Below are positions 51,614 to 63,702 of a stretch of DNA of 64,000 bases, in pieces (within the stretch, counting starts at the first letter, position 1; every line of letters begins with the position of its first letter). The position numbers and the translations under genes were made by a program. Under the pieces are notes generated by a model. It was not told where the DNA came from. It searched no databases and saw only the letters and a program-made list of their open reading frames with translations. The stretch is from contig OU015530.1 of the NCBI GenBank assembly GCA_907165065.1, forward strand, positions 50,054,465 through 50,118,464. The letters are read 5' to 3'. This DNA is from Caprimulgus europaeus (lineage: Eukaryota > Chordata > Aves > Caprimulgiformes > Caprimulgidae).

Positions 51614-53628
51614 CTATAAAACACAAATAAAAATACAGTTACATTTTCATTCAAAAACATGATTCAAATTTGTTCATGATATTTAATCTAGATTTCACTT
51701 TAGGGATTGTTTATAATGTGTAATATGTAAAACACTGGAGAAAAGTAACTGTTAATCATTTTCTGCTCTTACAAATACGTCACACAGCCTTCTCAAAAGC
51801 GCAGTGACCGAGGGAAGCTCGTCAAAAGAAAAGGTGACAGGCAAACAGCAGCAAACCGTACTGATCCCAGTCCAGGTTTGTGTTCTCAGCATGCCCATAA
51901 CCCAGGCAAACATGATCCATTTACAAACACAATAGAGTCCCAATCCTACTAGGTCGTACCAAACCTTTATTGAGGGTTTTCGCGTCAGGCATTGCCCCAG
52001 GTGCTACAGCAAGTTGTGACATGTTCAAAGCAATCACACACTGTTCCAAAGCCCCGTGCTTTTGTGTAACTTACAAAAAAGCATTAAGCTCTTACATTTA
52101 CTTATCCCTTTCCTGAAAACTTGTCCAGAAAAGATGTCAAAACAGACCTATACAACATAAATGGTAGGAATTTTTTCTTTCAACATTTTGAACTCTTCAC
52201 CCAAATGAAGGCTACAAATTGAAACTCTCAGGCCAGTGATCTCTCCAATACAGAAAAAGTAAAGAATACTAAAGTATTCATGAGGCCTCTAAAGAACAAT
52301 ACCATTACAATAGATAACCTGTGCTTTTAAACCACAATCTTAAATCAGTACATATACATTACAAAACATAAACAAAGCTTTATTTGCAAGAATCTCTTAC
52401 TGGATGGTTCTGTGTAGTTTCCAAGGAAATATACAAAATAATTCCTTTTTGATGCACAGTATTCAGCCCCCACTGCAGACAATGAGAGCTGAAAGTACCC
52501 AGCACCTTCCCAAATCCAGCCTAAAACAGACAATAGATTTAAGGAAACTAACTTATTTTTTTGTTTCTACTACACATATATTAACTTCCTTTTTCACCCT
52601 ATGCCCTTATTAATCTAGAGAAGTTAAGAAATAAAACACACTCCAGCTGAAAATGTATTATATCTAAACATACAAAAATAAACTGGCAAACAAATGTTTA
52701 TAAAATATTTAACCACATCTAAAACAACTGTGCTGGAATATTTTCAATGTCTATATGCAGATACAAAAACCAAAGGCAAAACTCTTCTGCATTTCTTTTT
52801 TGATGATACAGAGGAAGTAAGTGATTCTCCCAGGTACATTAGGATAGAAAATACTTTAACACAGACCACCAAAAGAGAATGAAAAAAAGAAAAACACAGA
52901 TGCAAAAAAGGAATTTAAAATTGGGTTTGTATTTCAGATCATTTACTGGAGCAAGCATACAGAAAAAAAAATCCCACAAGGAGGTTAACCATCTTTTCCT
53001 CTAAAGACAGCATTTATGGCCAAAGACACCACTAACTACAGCTATTGCCCTCTAAAGACAGGGTTTTCTCCATGTGTTAAACACAGTATAAACAAAAACA
53101 TAACAAAATCCATACATAAGACGATGTATCTCCACTCAAGCAACAGGAAAGGCTCCAGGTCTGCTTGGTAATGTGAGGCAAGAGATTCTGACCTCACACA
53201 TACAAAAAAGACAAAATAATGTACTAAATTAAGAAATAACCAACAGATGGCTTAAGGTTTCAGGACTTTTTTGAATAATTATTTTTTTTCCAACTGCTGA
53301 TACTCAATGCATTACAGAAGTTAGGAAAATGTTCCTTCCTATTCAGAAGTGATCACAGCAACATCTCTTCAATCCACTTGGAGAGTTTCATTCTGCAGGA
53401 TAGCACTCCTGCTTAGAAGCAATGTTGCTAAATTCATCTTTATACTTCAGAATGGATTGAAAGAAAAAGCAAAAGAACTTACAGAAAAAGGAAGACAAAT
53501 TGCTGCATGTGAGTGGAGAAGAGAATGGTATGAAAAAGACACAAACACAGTAAATATAATAGATTTAACTTAATAAAGAAAAATAAGTGGCCAGAGGGCT
53601 TCTCAAAGCCAAATAATTTTAAGTATCT

Positions 53629-53650
53629 GGGGGGGAGTGGGTGGGGTGGG
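53629..53650 (+). repeat. G-rich tract with quadruplex potential
   Basis: Runs of 7, 3, 4 and 3 guanines with loops of 1-3 bases, in intron 1. ATATAAGAGG follows at once. The tract is on the strand opposite to UBE3C sense. Confidence 0.8.
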
Positions 53651-55032
53651 ATATAAGAGGGCAGAGTATCCCTATTTAGAGTATCACCAGCTTTTCATTG
53701 ATCAGGAATTGGGTCTCTTTGAAGTAAGTATGCCTTTAAACCAATCCACTTCTTAAAAAATAATAAAAGTTAATTTTTTAGTCAATGTCAGGTACTTGCT
53801 TTCAGTATTTGAAAAGAAAAACACCAACTTGTTAAAAGTATAAATTAAATACAATACAGAAACTGTCTTAAGACAAAGGACGAAATATCCAAGTGCATTC
53901 CAACTTAAAAATACTGTGGGTCAAATAATGCTGCTGTTCTGTTACAAGAAACATATAGATCAGAAACATTAAGGACTGGAATCATAACTATGACCAAAGG
54001 TCATATTTAAATTAAATGCAAGAAAAATGTATCTCCTTCAGAGTTATTCAACCCAACTGGAATACACTGTCCCTTCAGAAATTAAAAAGTAACAGTTAAT
54101 ATGCAACAGAAAGTAAACCTGTTGTGGGAAAGAAAGTACCTAGGAAATAATCATCTTCACCAACAAAAGGCACTCTAACAAAATTATTTCTGGAAGGCAG
54201 CTAACTGCACAGTCATCTCTGAAATCCCCCATCTTGCCTCTTAATAATCAGAACAGTGAAAAAAGAGCTGAACTCGGCAGCTGTCGCTGTGTGGTGGGTT
54301 GTGAATGACAACAGCGTTACGGTAAGTGATGTACGCTTGACAGCTCCCAGCTATATGGTCACGGGACTGCTGACTACAGCCGCTGTCCCGCCACCTCACC
54401 CTGCCTGCCTGCAGCCAGAGCTACTCACAGAGCCAGATCATCCGACGGTAACTCTCCAAGATCACATCGAGCTCATTCCTGCTCCTCCAGCACAGAAGCC
54501 TTGCTTCTGTGATGGTCACGCCATCTTCTTTCCTTCCTCACCTGCCAGACAGGCAGACATCAGGTACCAAGTCTACCTGTCAAGGTAGGGATGCAGATAT
54601 TTTAGGGGGAACAAAGCATCACCTTATCATGATTCCTTCAAGCCTAATTCAAAAGGAGTGAAAAGCCATTTACTGAATCAAATTCCTGACACTTTCTATG
54701 ATGTAGTCTTCTTTCTTCAGGAGTTTGACCTCCAAAGTGCAGAACAGGGAGGACACTGTATTTCATCCAACGTTTAGTATACTACTAGCAGTCTCTTTCC
54801 TGACTGCTCCTTCCTCCAACAGAATATATCAGTAAAGACAACCAACCTCAGGCTCTAGCACAGAAGCTGCAGGACCACACGAAGTCCCATTTGAGAAGTT
54901 TTCTTCACCAAATATGTGAGTGTTCTGATTTTGTGGGGATAGAATCCCAGACTTAATTGTCACTCAGAAAAGCTGCATTTTTGAGAAGACTGCAGCACCC
55001 AAGTTGGTGAGAACAGAGTTGATAAGACACTC

Positions 55033-55496
55033 TGGTTTAGTTTGCGGCCAGCCATGGTATGCGGGTTTCCATGGTGATCAAGCTCTTTAGCAGTTCAGAG
55101 TTAGCCAGGTGCTAAGGCTAGAAGAAGCAAAAGCCAGGGCAGCTGACCCAAGCTGGCCAACAGAAGTATTCCATAAGGAATATGGAATCAGGTTCCATAA
55201 AGGACATGATCACTATAAATTGGAAAGTTTGTTAGGGACAACCCTCTTCCTCAATGACCGTCATCCCTGGAGCGTCTCGCCCATGGCTCTGCTCCCAAGA
55301 CCTACTCTCCTGCTCGTTGTGACCGTCACACTTTCATCAGCCAAGTATAACCTTGTGTATTTTATATTAGTATTAATTTTAGTTCTTATTATCTCATTAA
55401 GATTTCATTTCAACCCACAGGTCTTCTTTTCCTTTTCCCAATTCCCCTTCTCAGGTGGGGAGGGGTCACTGAGTGATAGAAGAACTGACTAAACCA
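55033..55496 (+). mobile_element. ERVL-type solo LTR in intron 1
   Basis: A 464-base element with 8-base inverted ends (TGGTTTAG at 55033, CTAAACCA at 55489). Its body has features of a common avian ERVL LTR: CAGCTGACCCAAGCTGGCC, TATTCCATAAGGAATATG, a TATA-like ACTATAAATT at 55211, an AT-rich polyadenylation-like zone, TTCAACCCACAGGTCTTC, and a GGTGGGGAGGGGTCACTGAG tail. A short direct repeat AAGACA lies at 55024 and 55496, a possible target duplication if the true ends are shifted by a base or two. No internal retroviral genes are present nearby. Confidence 0.72.
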
Positions 55497-58400
55497 AGAC
55501 AGTGAGGCATGACACAAAGAAACAAGAAAGCAAAGAAACAGTATGTGACAGCAAAAGCCCATGTGACACAGATAATGACTCAAGAGCAAGACAGAAGGGG
55601 GAAGAGGTGAAAACAGGGAAGCAGATGGAGGACAGTATATAGAAAGGAAAGCTTGTGATTACCATCAAAGAAATGTTAAGTAATATCTGAAACGTTAATC
55701 TATACATCAAGATGAAACTGCTATGCACCATAATACTCATCACAGTGAAGTTCAGTCGCACCACTGCTGTAACAGACCAGTTCATGAGAACAGTGTCAAC
55801 GTCAGTGCTTCAAAAACTCCAATTAAATACATAATGAAAAAAAAAAAATAGAACTGTTTTCTTGTCCTCATTTTGCTGAAATAAAATATTTTGTTGCAAA
55901 AATATGTTTACACAACTCCTAGCCTTTAGGTATCCTAGACAAAGACTGAAGAACATAAACAAAGACACGAATTACAATTATTTTTGTCCTGCATTTTGAC
56001 ACCTTGCATTTCCAGTGTTAATAAACTTTCAGCCCTCTTGCCTCAAAATTCAGGTTCAGGAAAAAAAATATATATACATTTTTTTTTTTTTTCAAATACT
56101 CCTAGCATTTTTTGACTCTTCAAATTGAATACCCCTGGACCATTATGTTAATCAAGCCACCTTAGCTCCACACAGGGTAAATTTAAAAGCTAAATATGGC
56201 AGGCGCAAAGATGAAACAGTAATTATTTTCAGGCATTATCTAAACAGTGAGCACATTTGAAAAAAATAACAAAAATATATTGATACAAAAATGTAAATAT
56301 TATTAATAACTGTTTGATATTTATTTGTAAACCCCTGGGGTTTAATTCCCTTCTTTAGTTGAAAACGCTGTTCTATTTAACATTACAACAGATCATGCAA
56401 AGTACAAGGCATGACTTTTAGGAAATTTTCAGGGAAAAACAAATACACACTTGATTTTTTAACTTTTGAGGGCAATTATAAAATCTTATATGGTTTTCAC
56501 CTACAATACCCAGGAACTTGCATCTTTTTTCTTTCCTTTAAATGAGGAATGAGACTTTTCAGACGAATTTAGTTTGAACCACACAAACATCAGTAACAAC
56601 TCTCAAAGCAAATGAAGTGACCCAAACAATTTATAGAATAAAATTCCTTTCAATACAAGTACTTAACAAATCCAGCAAATAAAAGGAAGATATTGTAGGA
56701 TTTATTTGTAAAGAACAAACATTGACACTGGAACACATCCCTCTCCAAAGTGGTTCTCAAAACATTTCTAGTTCCCACCGTTATTTTAGACAAACAAACC
56801 CCACTTCAATTGGCTTTTCTGTGCAGTATGAGAAATTATCATTTTAAGACTCACAATGTCTTGAACTGAACCTCAACAATTTCAATTCCCCTCGACACAC
56901 AGCTCTGCCAGTTTGAGTAAAACATGTTCAGCAGTTTGAAAAAATCTGCTTTAAAACTGTTTGTCACTCGTCATATCTCTCATTATTTACATCATGGTGA
57001 AGTTTATACATAGAGAAGACCACCTTCCAGGAGAAGGTATCTTAAAGTACTTTAAGTATGCTCAGAAGAGGCATTTGGCCAGGGAAAGCCTGGCCTCCCT
57101 CAAATCAATGTCACAGTGCTTGCTAGAAAACATCTCAGCTCAAATTTTACTGTAGGATGTAGGGATTATCTGGAACCACCTTTATCATGGTAGCTACAAA
57201 GCCACACACAGAGGAACCAGGACTTGACTGGAGGCTCTAGAGGCGAAACGAAATGCAAACAATTTGCTCTTAAATTTACTCTCAGTTTCTCTCTACTATG
57301 ATTTTGAAAATGTATATTGTATACAACATTGCAGTTGAGTGACTCTTCAACTTCTCAGAAACAAGCTGGAAAAGAAAAAATATATATATATAAAAGCAGA
57401 AAATTTTGTTTTGAATTTGAGAAAAAAAGCACACAACTGAAAATAACAGTGTAACCACTGCTGTCAGCTAACTACATTCGTAGCTTCCTTTCAAAGGGAA
57501 GAGGATAATTTTAAATAACACCAAGAAGGAAAAAATCCACAAGAATCCTGTATGCATTAATTATAAAGTTTCCAACTGACAGACAGTCATTATTCTACAA
57601 CAAGATGGTCTCATCATATTTACAAACCATGGATCTGAAATTCAAAGAGTATTTCAAGGCTTTGACATTTCAACATTCTGGACAAAACACAGCTCTGACT
57701 CAGAATGAGGTATGTGCTTGCATACGGACCCATGCCAGGTGCCTTATAGGACAAAGGTCTTACAGAGTGAAGCAGTGCAACTCTTTCCAATCATTCAAAA
57801 ATAAATTGTAAATTTGTAATTGTAATCTAGTAATCCCATACTATAAATCCCTAGCATCATTCAATTTCCATTGTGACTAATAAGATATACTAAAACGGGA
57901 ATTCTTCCTTCCTGAAATTACCAACAACTTTCCTCAATCCATCAGTAAAAGAGAAGCAAAACTATTTTATAAATCAGTCCCATCACTGCTTGAATCCTAC
58001 AGACATCTGTCACCATAAGCAACCCCAATCTGTGCAGATCTCTCCATACAATGACAATCTTGCAGTTTGTTTTCAAATCATTAATTTTTATTCCACAATA
58101 ATACACGTCAAATACAGACCACAAAGAGCAAACAAGGTGCTTCTGGAGTTCCACCTCTGCACTTCAGCTGAGAGCAGGGGAAAAAATACACAGGAATCTA
58201 ATGCTTAATGTTATGCTATTAATTTAAGAAAGCATATCAGTAACCACTGAAATAAAATAAAAACAAACTTCATAAATGGAAGATCTCTGTTTATTAAAAA
58301 TGTCCAAATCAAAAAAAGACTTTTCAAAATAATAGATGGAGTCATCACTATTTGTTCATTAGTAATTTTCCATGTCTTCCACAAAAACAAAACCAAAAAG

Positions 58401-58740
58401 TCAGTGAAGTTGGTTTCACTTTCACTTACACCACAGTGCTAACTCATCTGCATCACACATTCCTGAAAAGGAAGATTTTTTTAAAACCATCTCATAATTG
58501 CATTATAATTTTAAAATACTCTATTTTAAATAGTCTTGGGATTTATAAAACCATGGTTTAGATATCTCAAGTGATACTGTAAATTTGAATAAAAATTATT
58601 CCTTTAACCATTTTTCCTGTTAAAGGCTTATAAGATGTCATTAATACACTTCATAATATAAATTAATAATGTGGACCTGCAGAGCCCCTTCTACACCTCA
58701 GTACAGCCATGGGGATCCCCCTGCACAGATGTATTATAGG

Positions 58741-58844
58741 ACTGGTACCTCGTATTTTTCTTTACACTGGCAGAATTAATAAAGGAATGTGGATTGGTAC
58801 CTCCTATTTTTCTTAATACTGGTAAAATTAATAAAGGAACACTG
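58741..58844 (+). repeat. 52-bp tandem duplication, diverged
   Basis: Two head-to-tail copies beginning ACTGGTACCTCGTATTTTTC (58741) and ATTGGTACCTCCTATTTTTC (58793), each ending near AATTAATAAAGGAA. The copies differ by several substitutions, so the duplication is older than the one at 36872. Confidence 0.9.
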
Positions 58845-61800
58845 GGCCTGATATCACCAAACCAAACTGACATGGTTAAGCAGATTCTGCACTATGCCAC
58901 CAAGAGTCCAACTTCATGATAAAATTAGCAAAACCTGCCAGCTGCCACCAGAAGGCATGGTGACACTCCACACTGAAGAAATATATTCACCATACAGGAC
59001 ACAAAGGACAAGATGGGAACACCCAGGTGAAGGCCCATCTGTTTCAGTCCACGGCACAATTAGATTGGGCTAGCTCCTTTTGAACTGCACCCCAAACCAA
59101 CTCTTCAGACACACCTCATTTTTCCTGCCTGACACACCACAGAAATTCTGCAGCCACAGCCTGTCAGGCAACAATTGTTGTCCTGTACAAAAAAATCCAT
59201 GAGTAATTAAAGATTTTCCCTTATTGAACTGCAGTAACAGTATTCATTTTTGGAGACTACTTTACTTCAGAAGTAAAAAGTATATTCTTCCAGTTACAAT
59301 TAAAACTAAATCTGAAAATAACTTTTGAAGACCCTCATAAAGCAGGGAATCATGTTTCAAAGGTAACAATAAGCACCCCAAAAAATTTAAAAAAAAAAAA
59401 AAATACCACCAAAGTTAACTTATCACATTGTAGATAAAATGGTTTATCTATACGCTCAAACAAATACACAACTAATGCAATCAGTCCAAATGAATGAGTA
59501 AATTTTTGAAAGCCAATACATAGGGAAAAGTCCAAATGCTGACACCACCACCTATGTTTTTACACTTACCTACAATGCAATATTAAAATGTTACAGTAAT
59601 GTTATGAAAAGATTGGTCAACAAGGACATTCATTTTGAGAACACTAATTTTACAACCCAGGATTTTAACAGAAATAAGTGATATTTTTTTGGCAAAAGGT
59701 TTGGTTGGACTTAAGTACCTCTCTACAGCATCTGCAATTCGGACCACCATAATGCACATGAACATAAGATGCAAATAGTGTAAAAACAAACCTCAAGATC
59801 TCTGCTTTTATCATTCAAAACTGTCATAAAGGTTAGTGGTGAGAAAGCACACTAGATTCAGTACCTTCCTAACTGCCACAATGCCACAAGTCCCTAACTA
59901 CATTTTTATCATAGCCTATACCGACAGGACTTACTGAAGTCAGCCCCTCATGAGGCCTAAGGAAACACTACAGACATGCACGGCGATGGCAGGCAGGGTA
60001 TCGGCACACGTGACCAACACAGATATTGTCTGGAGCTGCAGTTATACTAGCAAAAACATACTCTGAATAGTCAGTTTTGCTGATCATTTATTTTGGTCTT
60101 AGTTGTATCCACATCAGGAAGACTCTACTGGCATCTGTAGCACTGACCAGCTCCTCAAACCGAGTTCCTGCATTTGTGCTGGGAGGGTTTTGCTAACGTA
60201 GCGATACAGGAGCAACATCTGGAAAACTTCCCCAAATTGGGCAGAGAGTTATTCTTAGCATTAAGCACCCTGCATACAGATCCTAACAGTATTTCCGAGT
60301 TGTGCTTTATTCCACCAAAGGAATCAAAACAGGCAGTACTAGGCATCCCTCTAACTAACGGAGCATGGCAGAGGTGCTGGGTTGGAACTACACACTCTAT
60401 CTTCCTAAAATTATACACATTTGGGAGGTCAAGGGGGTTTGTCAAAGAACAGGAGTTTTTTTCCATGTGCACAAAAGCTGAAAGGAAATATTTTACAATT
60501 CAGCCTTCTACAAAACTGAAGCCTATAGGTATGAGAAACATGATCACAAGGAGCCTGTGACATGAATAATGAGAAGCCATGTAAATACCTGCCACACCAA
60601 TCTCTGCTGTAGTATGTTTACATAAAAGATCAGGTAAACTGCATTTTTAGAAGTAATTCTTAGTAGTGTTTACATAAATTCTTCCATTAGTACTGTACGT
60701 AGTTTCTGAAAATAAGCAGCTATTTCAAGGGCAATCTACGCTGTCCATATAACCATGATGCCCAAAGCCACAACTGATCTGCATTGATACAGCACAAGCA
60801 CTGCAGCCTACCAACGTGAAACCATGAAATCTGTGGCCCAGTCAGGATCAGTCTGATCATGAACTACAGTCTCTGTATTGAACAGAGTGAAGGTTATGCA
60901 TCAATTTCAGTTTCCACTTCCTTTACCTTTTAATATCAGCCCTTGGAAATTTACACCTGTATAACATTAATAAATTTGTCCCATATAATGAAAACAGATA
61001 GAATTCTGCTTAATTTTCATTAAGAGATCAGCAGGTGTAAAAGAAGATACTATGACAGTTGCTTACTTCTGTAGAAGGAAACATGTTCTGCAAGCAACAC
61101 TACCAGCAAGTCAGTGTCAAAAGTTGCAAAGTACCTAAAGTGTACAGGTGAGGAGTGGGGCATGTTCTGCTAATTCCTACTTCAGCTGGCGAGTATTTAT
61201 GATATTTTTGACTCCTGCAATGCCGCTGCATGCAGTTTAATGAACAAAAATGTCTTAAGATAAGTAGATGATTCAGATGAAAAGCTGCACAATTTAAACA
61301 GTTGTTACACATTCTGTTTGATAAATTATGTGAGACAACACACCAAAATGCAAACTTGACTGCGATTTTAGTAACACATAGTGCAGGATTTTAGCTCAAG
61401 TTTCTTAAATGTACCGCCACATCTTAAAAGTTTCAGAGAACTGAACTTGCTTACAGTGCTCAATAACAAAAACTTCAGACTTATTTTTAGCCTTATTAAG
61501 ATTCAAAAATACTGCTGAAAACACTTGTTAGCTTCCCACACAATCATGTCCAATGACAACATGAGGATCCAGCATTTTAGCAGTGACTTAAAGTGACCCG
61601 TACAAACCAGGTCACTTCTAAAAACACTTTGTCCTTTCTCTTGTTCTTCGGTAGTTCTATGCCCTTCAGCGCCTGACTAAACATTTGACTACCCTGTCCA
61701 ATTAGTAAGATCTAAACAAACCATTTCGCTTATTTCTCATCAATAAATAGAAAAAGATTCAATAGTCTGGTGCAGCAGACAATTAACTGCTACTCACCCT

Positions 61801-62391
61801 GCACACGACAAACTGACTGAATGCAAACTTGACAGAGAAAAGCTAAACCTGTGACCCAGCAACCCTCACTCACGTGGATGAAGCCTCCCCCAGCAATTTC
61901 CATCGATCCCGAGTTGTGTAAGGCTGCTCCCCCTACATCTCGCCAGGGAGGGGGGCCCACGCGAGGCTTTCCCTTTGGAGAGGGATGACAAGAGGTCTCC
62001 GAGTCCTTCCCTCCTTCACCTCGGGAGCCCTAGAGACGCACAGCCCGGGAGGTGCTGCCAGCCACAACAAACCGGATTGCTTGCAGGGGGGATGAGCTAC
62101 GGAGACATTTCCTCGCTTCCCACAATTCTTACTACACTACAAGCCTGGGAGGGTGTGTGTGGCCTGATTTTTTTTTTCTTCTTTTTTTTTTTAAACACCC
62201 ACAGAGACAGGGAGATCAGAGACAAACACATCATCAGGAGGGGAGGATTTTTTCCCCTCTATGAAACCTTAGTCATAGCTGCTCCTTCTCTTGAAGGCCC
62301 AGTGGTAAAAATAACGATAGGGCGGAAAGGCAGGCGGGGGACGAGGGGGAGCGACACAGACACAAACGCGGAGACAGGCGGAATTTCTTAC

Positions 62392-62457
62392 CTTCCTACT
62401 CGCTCCTCCGAGGGACACCTTGGGCCTTGTTTTGAAATCCCCTTCAAAGCTAAACAT
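62392..62457 (-). CDS. UBE3C: UBE3C coding exon 1 (start codon)
   Basis: Residues 1-22. The exon opens MFSFEGDFKTRPKVSLGG and ends GASRK, followed by a GTAAGAAAT donor. It lies in the CpG island, as expected for the first exon of a housekeeping ligase. No other in-frame ATG gives the conserved N-terminus. The open frame continues past the donor to 62269, but that extension is intron. The 5' UTR runs upstream (towards higher coordinates) for an unknown distance. Phase 0 at the 3' end. Confidence 0.96.
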
Positions 62458-62760
62458 GTTTACAGCTTATCCCATCTAGAGCGCGGTCCGGCCCCCCGAG
62501 CTGACCCCGCAAAGGGGGAGCCGGCCGGTCGGCAGGGGCGAGCGGAGGGGCCGAAGTCGCCGACCCCGGGGAAGCACAAGCCCTCCGGGCTGGCACCCCG
62601 CGGCCCGCCCGCCCGCCACCGGCGAGCCCCCGCCGCCCGCCCCCGCGGGGCTGATCCCCTCTCGGCTGTCCGGCTTCCCCCCCCTCCGGCCTTCCCCGCC
62701 CCGCGGCCTTCGCTTCCCCGGTCGCCCCCTTTCTGACCGGCGGCGAGGGCTGAGTGTAGT

Positions 62761-62805
62761 GGGAGGAGGAGGAGGAGGGAGGGAGCGGAGGAGGGGGTGG
62801 CGGGG
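62761..62805 (+). repeat. GGA-rich purine tract in the promoter
   Basis: Tandem GGA units followed by GGGAGGGAGC and GAGGGGGTGGCGGGG. Four or more G-runs could fold as a quadruplex on the plus strand. The minus strand, which is the UBE3C sense strand, reads as a CCTCC pyrimidine tract, common near starts of CpG-island genes. Confidence 0.6.
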
Positions 62806-62845
62806 CTGCTTCACTTGCACTGGAGGAGCAGCCGGCTGTGGAGAC

Positions 62846-62857
62846 AAGATGGCCGCC
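62846..62857 (+). promoter_or_regulatory. YY1-type site AAGATGGCCGCC
   Basis: An AAGATGGC core followed by CGCC is a strong match to the YY1 motif that, in vertebrate housekeeping promoters, usually sits just downstream of a transcription start on the sense strand. Here it faces right, away from UBE3C. It may serve UBE3C in reverse orientation or mark a divergent transcript. Its ATG (62849) opens a 76-codon plus-strand frame. Confidence 0.55.
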
Positions 62858-63149
62858 GACCGCAGCCTCCCCGGCGCGCTCCCGACGACCGGGCGCGGAG
62901 TCGCGCGTGCCGCCTGCAGCCGCCGGGGGCGCGCCGACCGCGCGCACCGCCCCTCCGGGCCGCGCTTCGGGTTGCAGTCGCCCAAGCGCAGGGCGGGCGG
63001 GTCGCGGTCGCCTCTCCCCTCAGCCGCCCTCGGCCGGCCAGCCCCGCCGAGCCCTCACCCCCGCCCTTCCCTGGCCTAACGACCGGGTTGTCCCCCCGCC
63101 CGTGGGAGCCGGCTTTCTCACAGCCCTGAGCGGTGTCTGGTCCGTCCCA

Positions 63150-63702
63150 ACTATGGTTGTTTCAACTAAAACTTCTTTTCCATTTTAAATAAAGATCATC
63201 CAGTTCCAACCCCCCTGCCATCAGCAGGGACACCTTCCACTAGACCAGGTTGCTCAAAGCCTCATCCAACCTGGCCTTGAACACTTCCAGGGATGGGGTA
63301 TCCATAACTTCTCTGGGCAACCTGACCACCCTCACAGGAAAGAATTTCTTCCTCATATCTCATATAAACCTCCCCTCTTCCAGTTTAAAGCCATTGACCC
63401 TTGTTCTCTCACTGCCTGCCCTTATCAAAAGTCCCTCTTCAGCCTTCCTGTAGCCCCTTCAGGTACTGGAAGGCTGCTGTAAGATCTCCCCAGAGCCCTC
63501 TCAGCTCCAGGCTGAACAGCCCCAACTCTCAGCCTGTGCTCACAGGAGAGGTGCTCCAGCCCTCGGATCATCCTCATGGCCTCTTCTGGGCTCACTCCAG
63601 TATGTCAATGTTCTTCTTCTGTTGAGGGTCCCAGAGCTGGACACAGCACTGCTGACGGGGTCTCACAAGAGTGGAGTAGAAGGGCAGAATCACCTCCCTA
63701 GA
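63150..63702 (-). mobile_element. CR1 LINE, 5'-truncated, upstream of UBE3C
   Basis: Minus-strand CR1 3' segment. The plus strand carries typical antisense CR1 text: CATCCAGTTCCAACCCCCC, GACACCTTCCACTAGACC, GGCCTTGAACACTTCCAGGG and AGAGCTGGACACAGCACT. The 5' break lies near 63702, within the ORF2 tail (remnant REVILPFYSTLVRP). The terminal octamer repeat is lost or degraded at about 63150-63185. It lies immediately beyond the CpG island. Confidence 0.9.

Larger units (their letters stand above)
51614..62391 (-). other. UBE3C: Intron 1 of UBE3C
   Basis: 10.8 kb, the longest complete intron. Contains the G-rich tract at 53629, a GC-rich patch at 54255-54590, the solo LTR at 55033, the 52-bp duplication at 58741, and a patch at 60150-60560 open on both strands. 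The last 400 bases (from about 61900) merge into the CpG island. The rest is AT-rich and unrecognised. Confidence 0.85.
12543..62457 (-). other. UBE3C: UBE3C gene, coding span in window (exons 1-18 of a longer gene)
   Basis: This gene encodes ubiquitin-protein ligase E3C, a HECT E3 that, from knowledge of the family, works with the proteasome and extends ubiquitin chains on stalled substrates. I joined 18 minus-strand exons whose conceptual protein follows vertebrate UBE3C throughout. Exon lengths are 66, 54, 75, 147, 116, 158, 154, 221, 155, 188, 87, 158, 233, 105, 88, 98, 133 and 248 nt, totalling 2484 nt or exactly 828 codons, and all phases agree. Order along the protein: basic charged helix (about 22-50), IQ motif (52-62), long helical middle region, acidic serine-rich linker (about 365-380), and HECT N-lobe start (from about residue 745). 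Human UBE3C is 1083 residues, so about 255 residues including the catalytic cysteine lie beyond position 1. Seventeen introns total about 47 kb. The start is fixed by the conserved MFSFEGDFK opening inside the CpG island. Confidence 0.97.
62300..63110. promoter_or_regulatory. UBE3C: CpG island with UBE3C promoter, 5' UTR and first exon
   Basis: About 800 bases of very GC-rich, CpG-dense sequence in an otherwise AT-rich window. It holds coding exon 1 at its left edge. GC boxes are visible at 62604-62617 (CCCGCCCGCCCGCC) and 62991-63000 (GGGCGGGCGG). There is no TATA box at a sensible distance, as is usual for CpG-island promoters with spread-out starts. The transcription start is inferred, not seen, to lie around 62700-62900. 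The many long open frames in this block, on both strands, are what GC-rich, stop-poor DNA gives by chance. Confidence 0.88.

Noticed and set aside
62168..62192. Poly-T run as the tail of a minus-strand retroposon
   Set aside because: No retroposon body or target duplication is attached.
62450..63188. Several 70-250 codon open frames on both strands of the CpG island
   Set aside because: Stop codons are rare in such GC-rich DNA. The predicted products are Pro/Arg/Ala-rich low complexity, overlap each other on both strands and match no family.
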